The notes under the pieces are model-generated. The model saw nothing but the letters and a program-made list of their open reading frames with translations, was not told where the DNA came from and did not search any database. From NCBI RefSeq assembly GCF_022919135.1, contig NZ_CP095049.1, forward strand, positions 4,902,501-4,966,500: DNA of 64,000 nt, written 5' to 3'. This DNA comes from Hymenobacter cellulosivorans. GTDB lineage: Bacteria; Bacteroidota; Bacteroidia; Cytophagales; Hymenobacteraceae. This document shows positions 17,204 to 24,907 of the stretch, piece after piece (position 1 is the stretch's first letter; every line of letters begins with the position of its first letter). The translations under genes were made by a program, and so were the position numbers.

Positions 17204-17390
17204 TTCAGGGTAATATAACCGGGTTAATTCCGGTGCCTGCTATAAGGTAGAGCGGAAGGTACCGAAAGTGGGCCAGTAGGCTGGCTTAGGCTGGAATTAC
17301 CGGGTTGGGGCTCATGGCAGGTAGCGGCCCGTTTCCAAGTCCAGGCCACTACAACCCCACCGAGGCTACCTGGTTTTTCCACGGCGGGCC

Positions 17391-17398
17391 TACCTTTG
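17391..17398 (+). promoter_or_regulatory. -7 box upstream of the DUF481-like gene
   Basis: TACCTTTG, an exact TAnnTTTG match, 32 bases before the ATG at 17431. Its position supports that ATG rather than the longer upstream frame. Confidence 0.5.
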
Positions 17399-17430
17399 CC
17401 CCTCACCACGGCCGCCCGGCCTGGCACTTC

Positions 17431-18159
17431 ATGCTGATTCGTATCCTGCTTAGCTCGGCCCTTGTGCTGGGCACTTTTCTGCCTGCTACTGCCCAAAAGG
17501 CCGACACGACCATCATCCGCTACAGCGGGCAGCTGGCGGGCCAGTACTCGGCCGGGGGCGTCAACCGCACCCTGTTTTCGACCAGTCACTCGGCTACCCT
17601 GCTGCGAGGACTGCACTTCGGGGCTCCCGTGACGGGCAGCTTCCTGTTTGGCAAGCAGGAAAAGCTGCTGCGGGAACGGGAGTGGATGTTTAATGCGACG
17701 CCCTACTACTGGAAAGGCCGGTTCCGCTTTTACGGCATCGGGAGCTATGAGCGCAGCAACCTGCGGGGTATCAACAACCGGTTTCAGCTGGGACTGGGGC
17801 CGGGCTGGGCCTTTTACGCCGACTCCCTGGGCCGGGAAGTGGCGGTGAGCAACCTCTTTATCCGGGAAGCCACCTACTTTCAGGGCGGCACCGAGCGGCT
17901 GGTGTCGCGCAGCTCCACCCGCCTGAAAATCGTGTATTCCTACCGGGTTTTCTCGCTCAACTCCACCACGCTCTACCAGCCCAACCTGCAGAACGCGGCC
18001 GACTACCGGGCCACCCAGCTTACTACGCTGGCCCTGCGCTTTAGCCCCCGCTTTGCCATTACCAGCACCTATACCTACACCTTCGAAAGCCGGGTGCTCG
18101 AAGGCAAGCCCACCGACAATACCAACGTGACGGTGGGCGTGGCCTTCAGCACGAAATAG
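17431..18159 (+). CDS. Outer-membrane beta-barrel protein, DUF481-like
   Basis: 242 residues from ATG 17431, giving a clean signal peptide MLIRILLSSALVLGTFLPATAQ. The mature protein alternates aromatic and polar residues in beta strands and ends with a strand-like TNVTVGVAFSTK. Segments RFRFYGIGSYERSNLRGI, FQLGLGPGWAFYADS and STRLKIVYSYRV resemble DUF481 (YdiY-like) outer-membrane barrels. The function of the family is unknown. It is convergent with the lipoprotein gene at 18184, only 24 bases away. Confidence 0.7.
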   Translation: MLIRILLSSALVLGTFLPATAQKADTTIIRYSGQLAGQYSAGGVNRTLFSTSHSATLLRGLHFGAPVTGSFLFGKQEKLLREREWMFNATPYYWKGRFRFYGIGSYERSNLRGINNRFQLGLGPGWAFYADSLGREVAVSNLFIREATYFQGGTERLVSRSSTRLKIVYSYRVFSLNSTTLYQPNLQNAADYRATQLTTLALRFSPRFAITSTYTYTFESRVLEGKPTDNTNVTVGVAFSTK

Positions 18160-18183
18160 CTGGGCACCCGGCTTTCGACTCGC

Positions 18184-18876
18184 TTAGAGCGTGGGCCGCC
18201 GCAGCGTAGGCACACCCTGCCACTGGGCCAAGGGCTGACCGGTGGCATCGAACACGCCCAACTCGGCCTTGTCGGCGTCGGAGCCGATGCCGACGAGAAT
18301 GGAAAAGTTGCGGGTTGGGGTGGCGCCCAGGTACTCGTTGGCCCCGTAGGTAGCCTGGCTTTCCGAGTCTTCGGGTACTTCAGCGGCCAGCAAAAAGCCT
18401 GGATTCAGGTCGGCCACGCCTTCCTCGTGCTGCCGCCCACTACTGCCCCCCACTGCGTCGGCCACAAACCGTAAACTGGTGTAGCTTAGCCGCGTTAGGG
18501 TGAGCGTCAGGGTTTGGGCACCCCGCCGGGCCGTGTAGGTCACGGGCTTGCCGGCGGGCAAATCGAGCGGAAACTGCACGGAGTCCGTTTTGCCCATAAC
18601 CAGCCACTTACCGCGCACGGCGTAAGCTTCCGCGCCCCCCAGCTCGCGCAGGCCCTTGAGGAACTTGGGCGAGAGGTTGGCCGAGTCGGCCAGCTGCGGC
18701 CGGGAAGCAGTAGCTGCCGAATCAGCATTGGCTGGCGCTACGGAATCAGCGGCAGCCACGGGTGGGGCGGAGGTTTTGGCTTGCTGGTCATCGGCTTTCT
18801 TGGTAGAGCAGGCCGCCAGGAGTGCTACGCTGCAAATAGTGCTGTAAAAGGCAAACGGACGCAGAGCAAGAAACAC
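18184..18876 (-). CDS. Lipoprotein of unknown function
   Basis: 230 residues, starting at a GTG (18876); no ATG gives an intact signal. The signal peptide ends in LLAAC with Cys23. A long Ala/Ser/Asp-rich linker (25-65) leads to a domain with AVRGKWLVMGKTDSVQFPL and repeated beta strands such as TYTARRGAQTLTLTLTRL. No family is recognised. It lies 68 bases from the pirin gene on the same strand, so the two might be co-transcribed. Confidence 0.65.
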   Translation of the reverse strand: MFLALRPFAFYSTICSVALLAACSTKKADDQQAKTSAPPVAAADSVAPANADSAATASRPQLADSANLSPKFLKGLRELGGAEAYAVRGKWLVMGKTDSVQFPLDLPAGKPVTYTARRGAQTLTLTLTRLSYTSLRFVADAVGGSSGRQHEEGVADLNPGFLLAAEVPEDSESQATYGANEYLGATPTRNFSILVGIGSDADKAELGVFDATGQPLAQWQGVPTLRRPTL

Positions 18877-18944
18877 GGGGCAGGGATTGAGGATGGAAAA
18901 GAGGAACTCGGCAACCGGCGGCAGCCAGGCTTTCGGCCCGCAAC

Positions 18945-19807
18945 TTACTCATCAAACAGCATCCCCATCTTGCCCATCCGGTAATCCCGCATGGCTTCCA
19001 TGATTTCAGTCTGGGTGTTCATTACGTAAGGCCCCTGCCAGGCCAGGGGCTCGTGGTAGGGCTGGCCGGTACAATACAGCAGCGTGGTATCCTCGGTGGC
19101 GTGCACGTCGATGCCAGTACCCTCCGGGTCGAATTCCACCAGGGTCCGGCTCCCAACGCCGCGGCTGTTCACCGTCGCACTGCCGCGCAGCACGTAGAGC
19201 AGCACGGTGCGCCCCGGCGCGACCTCCGGGGTAAAGCGCCCACCGCCTGCCAGCTCAACAATGGCCGCCTCAATGCCCGTAATGGACTCCACCGGCCCGG
19301 CTACCCCTGCCAGTGGCCGGCCACTACCCGCACCGTGCCGTGCTCATTAGGCAGCGCTACGACCGGAATCTGAGCGGCGGACACGCCCTGGTAGCGGGGC
19401 TGGGTTCGTTTGAGCCGGGCCGGCAGGTTTATCCAGAGCTGCACGTACTCGATGGTACCGCCCGTGGCACGCAGCTCCCGGGAAATATTTTCGCTGTGCA
19501 CAATGCCCAGGCCCGCCGTCATCCACTGCACGCCCCCGGCCCCGATGACGCCCGTGTTGCCGCGGGAGTCGTGGTGGCGCACGTCGCCGGCCAGGATGAA
19601 GGTCACGGTTTCGAAGCCGCGGTGCGGGTGAGGCGCAAACGGCAGCCCGCGGCCGTGGGGCTCCAGCTCCTCCGGGCCAGTGTGGTGCAGCAGCAGAAAC
19701 GGGTCGAGCTGCTCGGCAAAGCGGCTGGGCAGCGGCTGGTAGGTCGTCAGGTGTTCCTGCTCAAGGCGCTCGGCCACGATACGGCGACGGACGGGTTTTA
19801 GGATCAT
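18945..19807 (-). pseudogene. Pirin-family protein, interrupted by a one-base frameshift
   Basis: The first frame (19807-19301) encodes 168 residues of the pirin N-terminal cupin with all four metal ligands, His60 and His62 in FAPHPHRGFETVTF and His104/Glu106 in GLGIVHSE. It then reads HWQG-stop. The other frame continues the pirin C-terminal cupin exactly: GVAGPVESITGIEAA to YRMGKMGMLFDE, ending at 18945. Adding one G to the GGGG run (plus-strand CCCC at 19304-19307) joins them into a roughly 287-residue pirin, the normal length. Bacterial pirins bind iron and often have quercetinase-like activity. Either the gene is truly broken, read by frameshifting, or the base is a consensus error. Confidence 0.85.
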
Positions 19808-19975
19808 CAGAACAAGTACTTTTATAGACGAAGTGTGAGGACACCTTGCCGGGGCGGCCAGCTGTTGCTACAGTTCTGGTTAGGCAGCTAACTTTTTTTC
19901 GGTCGTAACTAAACCAAACGTAGATATTTTACTCTAACCCCGCACAGCCCCGCCGCTCCTAACCCGCTCCCCTGC

Positions 19976-20527
19976 TTGGAAGACCAGGAAATCCTCGCCA
20001 AGTTCGCCGACCCTGCTGCCCGCAACGTAGCCTTCAACCAGCTGGTGCGCAAGTACCAGTCGAAGATCTATTGGCACGTGCGCAAGATGGTTATCGACCA
20101 CGACGATGCCGACGATTTGACCCAGGATGTGTTTGTGAAGGTGTGGAACCACCTGGGCAACTTCCGCCAGGATGCCTCCCTCTACACCTGGATTTACCGC
20201 ATTGCCACCAACGAGTGCCTGAATTTCCTGTCGTCGAAGCGGCGCAAGTTTTTCCTGCCCCTCCACGACGTAGCCGCCGAGCTGACCCAGAAAGTGGAAG
20301 CCGACCCCGGCCTGGCCGGCGACGAAATTGAGCTGCGCCTGCAAAAAGCCATTCTGCGCCTGCCCGACAAACAGCGCCTGGTGTTCAACATGAAGTACTA
20401 CGACGAAATAACCTACGAGCAGATGGCCGACATAACGGGCACGAGCGTAGGGGCGCTGAAAGCTTCCTACCACCACGCCGTCAAGAAAATCGAGCAATAC
20501 GTCAACGAAGAATCCCACCTCCATTAA
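19976..20527 (+). CDS. ECF-type RNA polymerase sigma factor
   Basis: 183 residues starting at a TTG (19976); no ATG is available upstream in frame. Region 2 carries DHDDADDLTQDVFVKVWNHL, and region 4 carries LPDKQRLVFNMKYYDEITYEQMAD followed by the helix GTSVGALKASYHHAVKKI. It has no extra domains. It is followed after 30 bases by a one-helix membrane protein and then by a Spy-like protein, so this looks like an envelope-stress operon in which the second gene may hold the sigma factor at the membrane. Confidence 0.9.
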   Translation: MEDQEILAKFADPAARNVAFNQLVRKYQSKIYWHVRKMVIDHDDADDLTQDVFVKVWNHLGNFRQDASLYTWIYRIATNECLNFLSSKRRKFFLPLHDVAAELTQKVEADPGLAGDEIELRLQKAILRLPDKQRLVFNMKYYDEITYEQMADITGTSVGALKASYHHAVKKIEQYVNEESHLH

Positions 20528-20557
20528 ACCTCACGGCCTGAGCTGTATCTAAGCTAT

Positions 20558-21022
20558 ATGAACACACCCTTTCGTCTGGATGACCACAAGCGGCGGCCCG
20601 CCCAGCCCCTGGCCCCGCCGCCAGCCGACTACTTCGAGCGGCTGCCCCGTCAGGTAATGGCCCGGGTGCAGCCTCGGGCCCCGCGCGAGTCGGTCGTACT
20701 GGGTTGGCTGGCGGCCCTGCCGCTGCCGCTGCGCACGGTCCTGGCCTCAGCCGTGGTGCTGGGGGGCTTTACAACCAGTTTTTTCCTGAGTCAGCCTACA
20801 GCCGGGCCTACCGCTGCGGCACCCGTAGCCACCCTGGAAGCCGTGCCCCACACCGAAATGGTCCAGTATCTGCTAGCCAGCGATTCGCGCATCACGCTTT
20901 CCGACCTGGCCGAGCTGCCGACCGCCCCCGACCGCACCCTCACCGACAGCTTCCTGCAGGCCTCGCCCGATGAGCTGCAGGACGCCCTGGATGGCCAGCC
21001 CGTCGACGACACGTATTTGTAA
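20558..21022 (+). CDS. Single-pass membrane protein, candidate anti-sigma factor
   Basis: 154 residues: a cytoplasmic N-terminal part with the short motif PPADYFERLPRQVMARV, one transmembrane helix at about 58-77, and a periplasmic tail. The tail carries an acidic region ending DELQDALDGQPVDDTYL. The position right after the ECF sigma gene, the topology and the size fit an anti-sigma factor, but the ASD/zinc HxxxCxxC motif is absent, so this rests on context. The YFERLP motif is seen in many small membrane proteins next to ECF genes in Bacteroidota. Confidence 0.7.
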   Translation: MNTPFRLDDHKRRPAQPLAPPPADYFERLPRQVMARVQPRAPRESVVLGWLAALPLPLRTVLASAVVLGGFTTSFFLSQPTAGPTAAAPVATLEAVPHTEMVQYLLASDSRITLSDLAELPTAPDRTLTDSFLQASPDELQDALDGQPVDDTYL

Positions 21023-21057
21023 CCCTTATTTTGCCGCTCCTTTTGCACTTCTCTCCC

Positions 21058-21561
21058 ATGAAATATCTTCTTCGCGGCGCAATGGCCGTGTTTCTGCTGG
21101 TCGGCCTGCACGCTTCGAGCCTGGCGCAGGGAGGCCGTCACCAGGGCTCAGGTGGGCGACTCAGCCAGCTGGAAAACGCCAAGATTGCCTACCTGACCGA
21201 CAAGATTTCTCTGACCCAGGACCAGGCCCAGCGCTTCTGGCCTATCTACAACGAGTTTTCGGATAAGCGCCGCGACGTGGCCCGCCGCATGCGGCAGCTG
21301 CGCACCGAAAACCCCGACGGCCTCTCTGACCAGCAAATCAAGGACAATCTAACCCAGGCCCTGGCTCTGCGCCAGACCGAGGTAAACCTGGAAAAGGAGT
21401 ACTTCGACAAGTTTCAGAAAGTGCTGACCATCCGTCAGGTAGGCAAGCTTTTCCTTGCCGAGCGCGACTTCACCAAGGAGGTCCTTAAGCGCGTGGCCGA
21501 CCGGCGTGGGGGCCCGGCGCCCGGCGCGGGCCAGTACGCCGGGCCACCCGAGGATAAGTAG
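21058..21561 (+). CDS. Spy/CpxP-like periplasmic protein
   Basis: 167 residues from ATG 21058 with a signal peptide ending at LHASSLAQ. The mature part is helical and charged, with LTQDQAQRFWPIYNEFSDKRR and the later segment LRQTEVNLEKEYFDKFQKVLT, the LTxxQ-type pattern of Spy/CpxP-like extracytoplasmic chaperones. In this position it could sense envelope damage and feed back on the sigma/anti-sigma pair. It is the last gene of the operon: a terminator follows 25 bases after the stop. Confidence 0.75.
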   Translation: MKYLLRGAMAVFLLVGLHASSLAQGGRHQGSGGRLSQLENAKIAYLTDKISLTQDQAQRFWPIYNEFSDKRRDVARRMRQLRTENPDGLSDQQIKDNLTQALALRQTEVNLEKEYFDKFQKVLTIRQVGKLFLAERDFTKEVLKRVADRRGGPAPGAGQYAGPPEDK

Positions 21562-21585
21562 TTTTCTCGCACCCTTTATTGCATC

Positions 21586-21612
21586 AAACAGGCTGCTTCG
21601 GTAGCCTGTTTT
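21586..21612 (+). terminator. Terminator of the ECF sigma operon
   Basis: A stem AAACAGGCT / AGCCTGTTT with loop GCTTCGGT and trailing TTGG, right after the Spy-like gene. The CTTCGG-type loop is a stable tetraloop. Confidence 0.7.
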
Positions 21613-21680
21613 GGTTTCTGGCTGTTCTGTAGCTGCTACTGTGGCGCGGCTTTCATCCGGCGTCTAGCCCGCGCCCTGCG

Positions 21681-21688
21681 TATCTTTG
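21681..21688 (+). promoter_or_regulatory. -7 box upstream of the aminotransferase gene
   Basis: TATCTTTG matches TAnnTTTG and lies 27 bases before the ATG at 21716. Confidence 0.5.
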
Positions 21689-21715
21689 CCGCTCGAAATT
21701 GACATTCCGCTTACC

Positions 21716-22906
21716 ATGCTTACTCCGCGCCAGCTGTTTTTGCGCCACCAGGCCCAGACGTCCGACTTTCCGCTTCTGCTCGAAATTGAGCGGGCTGAGG
21801 GCGTGTATATGTACGATACCACCGGCCGCCGCATTCTGGACTTAATTTCGGGTATTGGGGTAAGCAACGTGGGCCACCGCCACCCGCGCGTAATTCAGGC
21901 CATTCAAAACCAGCTCGATAAGTACCTGCACCTGATGGTCTACGGTGAGCTGGTGCAAGCCCCACCGGCCGAGCTGGCCTACGCCCTGCACCAAACCCTG
22001 CCCGAGCACCTCGACAGCGTCTACTTCACCAACTCCGGGGCCGAAGCCATTGAGGGGGCCCTGAAGCTGGCCAAGCGCTACACCGGCCGCACCGAGCTGA
22101 TTTCCTGCCACAACGCCTACCACGGCTCCACCCACGGCGCTTTGTCTATTACCGGTTCCGAGGGTTTCAAGAACAGCTACCGCCCCCTACTGCCCGACGT
22201 ACGTCACATCCATTTCAACGAGCTGGCCGACCTGGAAATGATTACTGAGCGCACCGCCGCCGTAGTCGTCGAAACGGTGCAGGGCGAGGCCGGGGTACGT
22301 GTGCCCGCGCCAGGGTACCTGCCCGCGCTGCGCCGGCGTTGCCAGCAGGTCGGGGCCCTGCTCATTCTCGACGAGATTCAGTGCGGCTTCGGGCGCACCG
22401 GCTCGTTCTGGGCCTTCGAGCAGTTCGGCGTAGAGCCCGATATTCTGGTGTGCGCCAAGGGCATGGGCGGCGGCATGCCCATCGGGGCCTTTATTTCGTC
22501 CCAGCCGATTATGGCCGGCTTTAAGACCAACCCGATTCTGGGCCACTGCACCACCTTTGGCGGCCACCCGGTGTCGTGCGCGGCTTCCCTGGCCACGCTG
22601 CGGGTTATTCAGGAAGAAAACCTGCTGGCGGACGTGCACGAAAAAGCCGCCCGGTTTCGGCGGCTTCTGCAGCACCCGGCCATTCGGCAGGTGCGCGGCC
22701 ACGGCCTACTAATGGCCGTAGAATTCGACTCCTTCGCGGTGCTCAAACCCATCATCGACCATGCCCTGGAGCACGAAGGCATCCTGACCGATTGGTTTCT
22801 GTTCTGCGACAATTCCCTGCGCATCGCCCCGCCCCTGACTATTACAGTCGACGAAATAGAAGAAGGCTGCGCGGCTTTGCTGCGCGCTATTGCCAGTTGT
22901 TGTTAA
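21716..22906 (+). CDS. Class III pyridoxal-phosphate aminotransferase
   Basis: 396 residues from ATG 21716, placed just after a promoter box. Typical class III motifs: GIGVSNVGHRHPRV, FTNSGAEAIEGALKLAKRYTG, the cofactor aspartate Asp219 in LILDEIQCGFGRTG, and the PLP Schiff-base Lys248 in CAKGMGGGMP. Relatives include acetylornithine, ornithine and 4-aminobutyrate aminotransferases; the substrate cannot be set by eye and no arginine biosynthesis gene is adjacent. The stop codon overlaps the start of the interspersed element at 22896. Confidence 0.88.
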   Translation: MLTPRQLFLRHQAQTSDFPLLLEIERAEGVYMYDTTGRRILDLISGIGVSNVGHRHPRVIQAIQNQLDKYLHLMVYGELVQAPPAELAYALHQTLPEHLDSVYFTNSGAEAIEGALKLAKRYTGRTELISCHNAYHGSTHGALSITGSEGFKNSYRPLLPDVRHIHFNELADLEMITERTAAVVVETVQGEAGVRVPAPGYLPALRRRCQQVGALLILDEIQCGFGRTGSFWAFEQFGVEPDILVCAKGMGGGMPIGAFISSQPIMAGFKTNPILGHCTTFGGHPVSCAASLATLRVIQEENLLADVHEKAARFRRLLQHPAIRQVRGHGLLMAVEFDSFAVLKPIIDHALEHEGILTDWFLFCDNSLRIAPPLTITVDEIEEGCAALLRAIASCC

Positions 22907-22956
22907 TTGGTTGTCGTCCGTTGTTAGAGCAGACGGCAGCACGAACTAACAACTAA
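22896..22956. repeat. GTTGTTAG-type interspersed palindromic element, copy 1
   Basis: The sequence from about 22919 reads CGTTGTTAGAGCAGACGGCA and runs on to GAACTAACAACT. It aligns closely with 40017-40055, and the ends (GTTGTTA...TAACAAC) are self-complementary. It covers the last codons and stop of the aminotransferase gene. See 40005-40077 for the second copy. Confidence 0.65.
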
Positions 22957-22960
22957 ATTC

Positions 22961-23419
22961 CTACAGCCCGCTGCCTTTGGGATGGGTACCGTTGTAGTTG
23001 AGGAAGGATTCCGACTCGGTTTTGATTTGCTCCCGGGGCAGACCGTCCTTCACTCCGATGGAAATTTTGCGCACCAGCACGCCCACAATGGCTTTGCGGA
23101 AGCCCAGCTTTTCGGCCATCCCGATACAGAAGTCCATTTCGTGGTCGTCCACGATGCCGTCGGCCAGCATCATGTCCACCAGGTCGAAAATCTGGTCAAA
23201 CCGCTCTGAGTCGTTGTCGGGCAGCACCAGGTTCACCGAGCCCGAATTGGCCACGATGGAACGTACATCATCGGCCCGCATGCCGTTCTTTTTGCCCACC
23301 GCCACGATGAAGTTCATTTCCCGCTCATCAATGTGGCCGTCGGCTTTGGCCAGCGCCGCCAGGTTCATGAGGTGACTCTTCACTTTCTTGGTTTGCTCGT
23401 TTTCAAAAAAACCAAACAT
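22961..23419 (-). CDS. TerB-like cytoplasmic protein
   Basis: 152 residues, ATG at 23419. The sequence is all-helical with the acidic TerB/DjlA-type repeats: LAALAKADGHIDEREMNFIV in the first half and DMMLADGIVDDHEMDF in the second, the D-G-x-(I/V)-x-x-x-E pattern thought to bind metal. TerB-domain proteins are linked to tellurite resistance and membrane-associated stress responses, but many are of unknown role. It stands alone, divergent from pfkA. Confidence 0.75.
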   Translation of the reverse strand: MFGFFENEQTKKVKSHLMNLAALAKADGHIDEREMNFIVAVGKKNGMRADDVRSIVANSGSVNLVLPDNDSERFDQIFDLVDMMLADGIVDDHEMDFCIGMAEKLGFRKAIVGVLVRKISIGVKDGLPREQIKTESESFLNYNGTHPKGSGL

Positions 23420-23536
23420 ATACGGCGTTGCTTAAGGAACGGTGAAGGAAATGAACGGGGCCGGCAAGGCTGCCCAAATGCAGCAGCAGGGCGGTTAAGA
23501 TACTCGTCAGGGGGCTTTGTTGCAATACGCAGCAAC

Positions 23537-23580
23537 AAAAAAAACAGCCGGCCCCCGGCCATAATCTGCGCTGTTTTTTT
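23537..23580. terminator. Terminator-like hairpin in the TerB/pfkA intergenic region
   Basis: AAAAAAAACAGC pairs with GCTGTTTTTTT around a 21-base loop that itself contains GGCCCCCGGCC. It lies between two divergent genes, upstream of a CACCTTTG box at 23624 for pfkA. It may stop stray transcription from the left rather than end a known gene. Confidence 0.55.
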
Positions 23581-23667
23581 GCCTTTCCTCCCGCCAAAGG
23601 CTTTGTTTTCAATTTGGATTTATCACCTTTGCCCCGCCCGCACTGGGCAGTTCCGATTACCTGAATT

Positions 23668-24642
23668 ATGATGAAACGTATTGCAGTTTTCACCAGCGGC
23701 GGCGACTCGCCGGGTATGAACGCCTGCATCCGGGCCGTGGTGCGCACGGCCGTGTACCACGGCATTGAGGTGTATGGCATCATGCGCGGCTACAGCGGCA
23801 TGATTAAAGGCGAATTTGTCAAGCTGGACTCGGCCTCCGTAGCCAACACCGTGCAGAAGGGCGGCACCATTCTCAAGTCGGCCCGCAGCCAGAAATTCCA
23901 AACTAAGGAAGGCCGGCAGCAGGCCTTCGACCAGCTGGTCAACAACGGCATCGACGGCCTGGTCGCCATCGGCGGCAACGGCACGTTTACCGGCGCCACC
24001 ATCTTCGAGCAGGAGTTCGGTATCCCGACCGTGGGCGCCCCCGGCACCATCGACAATGACCTCTACGGCACCGACTACACCATCGGTTACGACACGGCCG
24101 TGAACACGGCGCTGGAGGCCATTGATAAAATCCGCGACACGGCCGACTCACACGACCGCTGCTTTTTTATCGAAGTAATGGGCCGCGACTCGGGCTACAT
24201 CGCCATTCCCTGCGCCATTGGGGGCGGGGCCGAAATCGTGATGATTCCGGAAACTCAGATGTCGACCGAGGCAGTAATTGACACGCTAAAGGCGGGCTGG
24301 AAACGCTCCAAAACCTCGTTTATCGTCGTGGTAGCCGAGGGCGACGAGGAAGGCAACTCCCACGCCGTGGCCAAGCAGGTCAAAGAAGCTATTCCCGAAC
24401 TCGACACCCGCGTGACCATCATCGGGCACGTGCAGCGCGGGGGCTCCCCCACCGCCGCCGACCGCCTGCTGGGCTCCCAGATTGGCATTGCCGCCGTGGA
24501 AGGCCTCATGAACGGCATGCGCAACGTCATGGCCGGCATCGTGGACCGCAAGCTGGTTTACACCCCTTTCTCCGACACGATTCACAAGAAAAAACTCATC
24601 AACCAGACCTTCATGCGCATGGTCGAGATTCTCTCGGTGTAA
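23668..24642 (+). CDS. pfkA: ATP-dependent 6-phosphofructokinase
   Basis: 324 residues, the usual bacterial length. Motifs: GGDSPGMNACIRAVVR (ATP site), the catalytic PGTIDNDLYGTDYTIGYDTA with the general-base aspartate, MGRDSGYIA and HVQRGGSPTAADR. It phosphorylates fructose 6-phosphate, the committed step of glycolysis. The glycine in PGTIDND and the second glycine of the GGxG segment indicate ATP rather than pyrophosphate use. Odd point: the nucleotide-loop motif usually written GGDGS is GGNGT here, replacing the Mg-ATP aspartate (E. coli Asp103) with asparagine. The gene ends directly against the palindromic element at 24643. Confidence 0.93.
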   Translation: MMKRIAVFTSGGDSPGMNACIRAVVRTAVYHGIEVYGIMRGYSGMIKGEFVKLDSASVANTVQKGGTILKSARSQKFQTKEGRQQAFDQLVNNGIDGLVAIGGNGTFTGATIFEQEFGIPTVGAPGTIDNDLYGTDYTIGYDTAVNTALEAIDKIRDTADSHDRCFFIEVMGRDSGYIAIPCAIGGGAEIVMIPETQMSTEAVIDTLKAGWKRSKTSFIVVVAEGDEEGNSHAVAKQVKEAIPELDTRVTIIGHVQRGGSPTAADRLLGSQIGIAAVEGLMNGMRNVMAGIVDRKLVYTPFSDTIHKKKLINQTFMRMVEILSV

Positions 24643-24907
24643 GCGGTGAGATGGTGAAGTGGTGAAATAGTGAGTTGACACTCAATAACGCCTGTCATTG
24701 CGAGGAGGCAAGACGAAGCCATCCATCCTCTGCGCAGCACGACCCAACCTTTTACCAGGAAGCCCTTTCCCGCACGAGCAGGAAAGGGCTTTCTGCTTTA
24801 GAAAACTCAGCACATTTCAGCGAACGGATGACTTCAGCCGGAGGCTACCCAAGGCCCCGTTTTTAACTCGCTCATTCACTCATCCACTCATTCACAGTTT
24901 CACCGCC
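24643..24907. repeat. Composite palindromic element B (about 265 bp)
   Basis: Same plan as the element at 8316. Outer arms are an imperfect inverted repeat (GCGGTGAGATGGTGAAGTGG on the left; the right arm reads TTCACAGTTTCACCGCC). The inner left half has CATTGCGAGGAGGCAAGACG, a REP-like start also present in weaker form in the first copy. At the centre, AGCCCTTTC / GAAAGGGCT (24761-24790) matches copy A, as does TTTTACCAG just before it and CATTTCAGCG/CATTTCAGAG after it. It fills the convergent gap between pfkA and miaA and its right arm contains the miaA stop codon. Confidence 0.75.
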
